A stretch of DNA of 64,000 bases from Methanomassiliicoccus sp. (GTDB lineage: Archaea; Thermoplasmatota; Thermoplasmata; Methanomassiliicoccales; Methanomassiliicoccaceae): NCBI GenBank assembly GCA_012719175.1, contig JAAYAX010000004.1, forward strand, positions 124,001 through 188,000, read 5' to 3'. Positions 63,840 through 64,000 of the stretch are shown here, in pieces. The translations under genes and the position numbers were made by a program. Within the stretch, counting starts at the first letter, position 1; each line of letters begins with the position of its first letter. The notes under the pieces were generated by a model that saw nothing but the letters and a program-made list of their open reading frames with translations, made no database searches and was not told the DNA's origin.

Positions 63840-63910
63840 CGGACGCTTGTCAGCGTCCGTCCGCCCCTCGTGCGCTAGCGGCGCTTTCGCTAGCCCGACC
63901 CCGTCGGGCT
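63840..63910. repeat. Three consecutive perfect hairpins
   Basis: CGGACGCT-TGTC-AGCGTCCG (63840-63859, 8-bp stem), GCTAGCG-N7-CGCTAGC (63874-63894, 7-bp stem) and AGCCCGAC-CCC-GTCGGGCT (63892-63910, 8-bp stem). They lie upstream of the early operon, where an attenuator, terminator of an incoming transcript or protein-binding array could sit. Confidence 0.6.
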
Positions 63911-64000
63911 GCTCCGCGTCGGTGCCAGCCGGGGAAAAAGAGGACGGGAGGCGACGGTCCGAGCGACCGACCGAGACCCTTTATTCCTCGATTTCCCCCT
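63911..64000. other. Window end with no gene seen
   Basis: GC-rich sequence with a purine-rich run and no open frame with a start. The provirus presumably continues to the right. Confidence 0.5.

Overview
The window looks like a piece of a euryarchaeal chromosome with roughly 58% GC. Signs are TATA-box promoters placed about 25 nt from start codons (leaderless transcripts), a tRNA-Ala with the G3:U70 pair, an archaeal-style multi-PAS histidine kinase and archaeal RHH regulators. The proteins resemble those of Thermoplasmatota, perhaps a Methanomassiliicoccales methanogen, but that placement is inference.

Three blocks are visible. (1) Positions 1-6487: the right part of an integrated plasmid-like element. 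It carries a serine recombinase, RHH regulators, TTGCAA operator or iteron repeats, a primase-polymerase/helicase and a tyrosine integrase whose last codons lie inside a tRNA-Ala(CGC) gene (6469-6541). (2) Positions about 6540-21900: chromosomal genes, namely an APC amino-acid permease, a DUF3795 protein, a redoxin, a receiver/PAS/GAF histidine kinase, two flavodoxin-like proteins, a KaiC-like/PEP-synthase-like fusion, a metallo-beta-lactamase-fold hydrolase and purB. (3) Positions about 21946 to the right end: most of a head-and-tail (siphovirus-like) provirus.

The provirus begins with a tyrosine integrase next to purB, then a control operon of overlapping microgenes divergent from an RHH regulator. 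A cargo region follows (24-32.9 kb): a winged-helix/TcmP/radical-SAM module, a serine dehydrogenase-type protease operon, and a methyltransferase fused to a PD-(D/E)xK nuclease. Late genes run on the minus strand from right to left: TerS, TerL, portal, Mu F-like protein, protease/scaffold, decoration, encapsulin-like HK97 capsid, giant repeat protein, connectors, tail tube, tail chaperones with a -1 frameshift site, tape measure, hub, fibres, a beta-helix/glycosidase and holin-like membrane proteins. At the far right an early operon (59.5-63.8 kb) holds many small winged-helix and zinc-finger proteins.

The observations most worth pursuing are the T TTG GGC frameshift site between the tail chaperones, the capsid-region giant protein built from about 40 repeats of 18 residues, a three-copy late-promoter-like element with a compensatory inverted repeat, the TcmP/radical-SAM cargo module, and a methyltransferase-nuclease fusion whose AT-rich middle suggests an exchanged recognition domain. 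Many small genes of 35-59 aa were found by reading the sequence directly.
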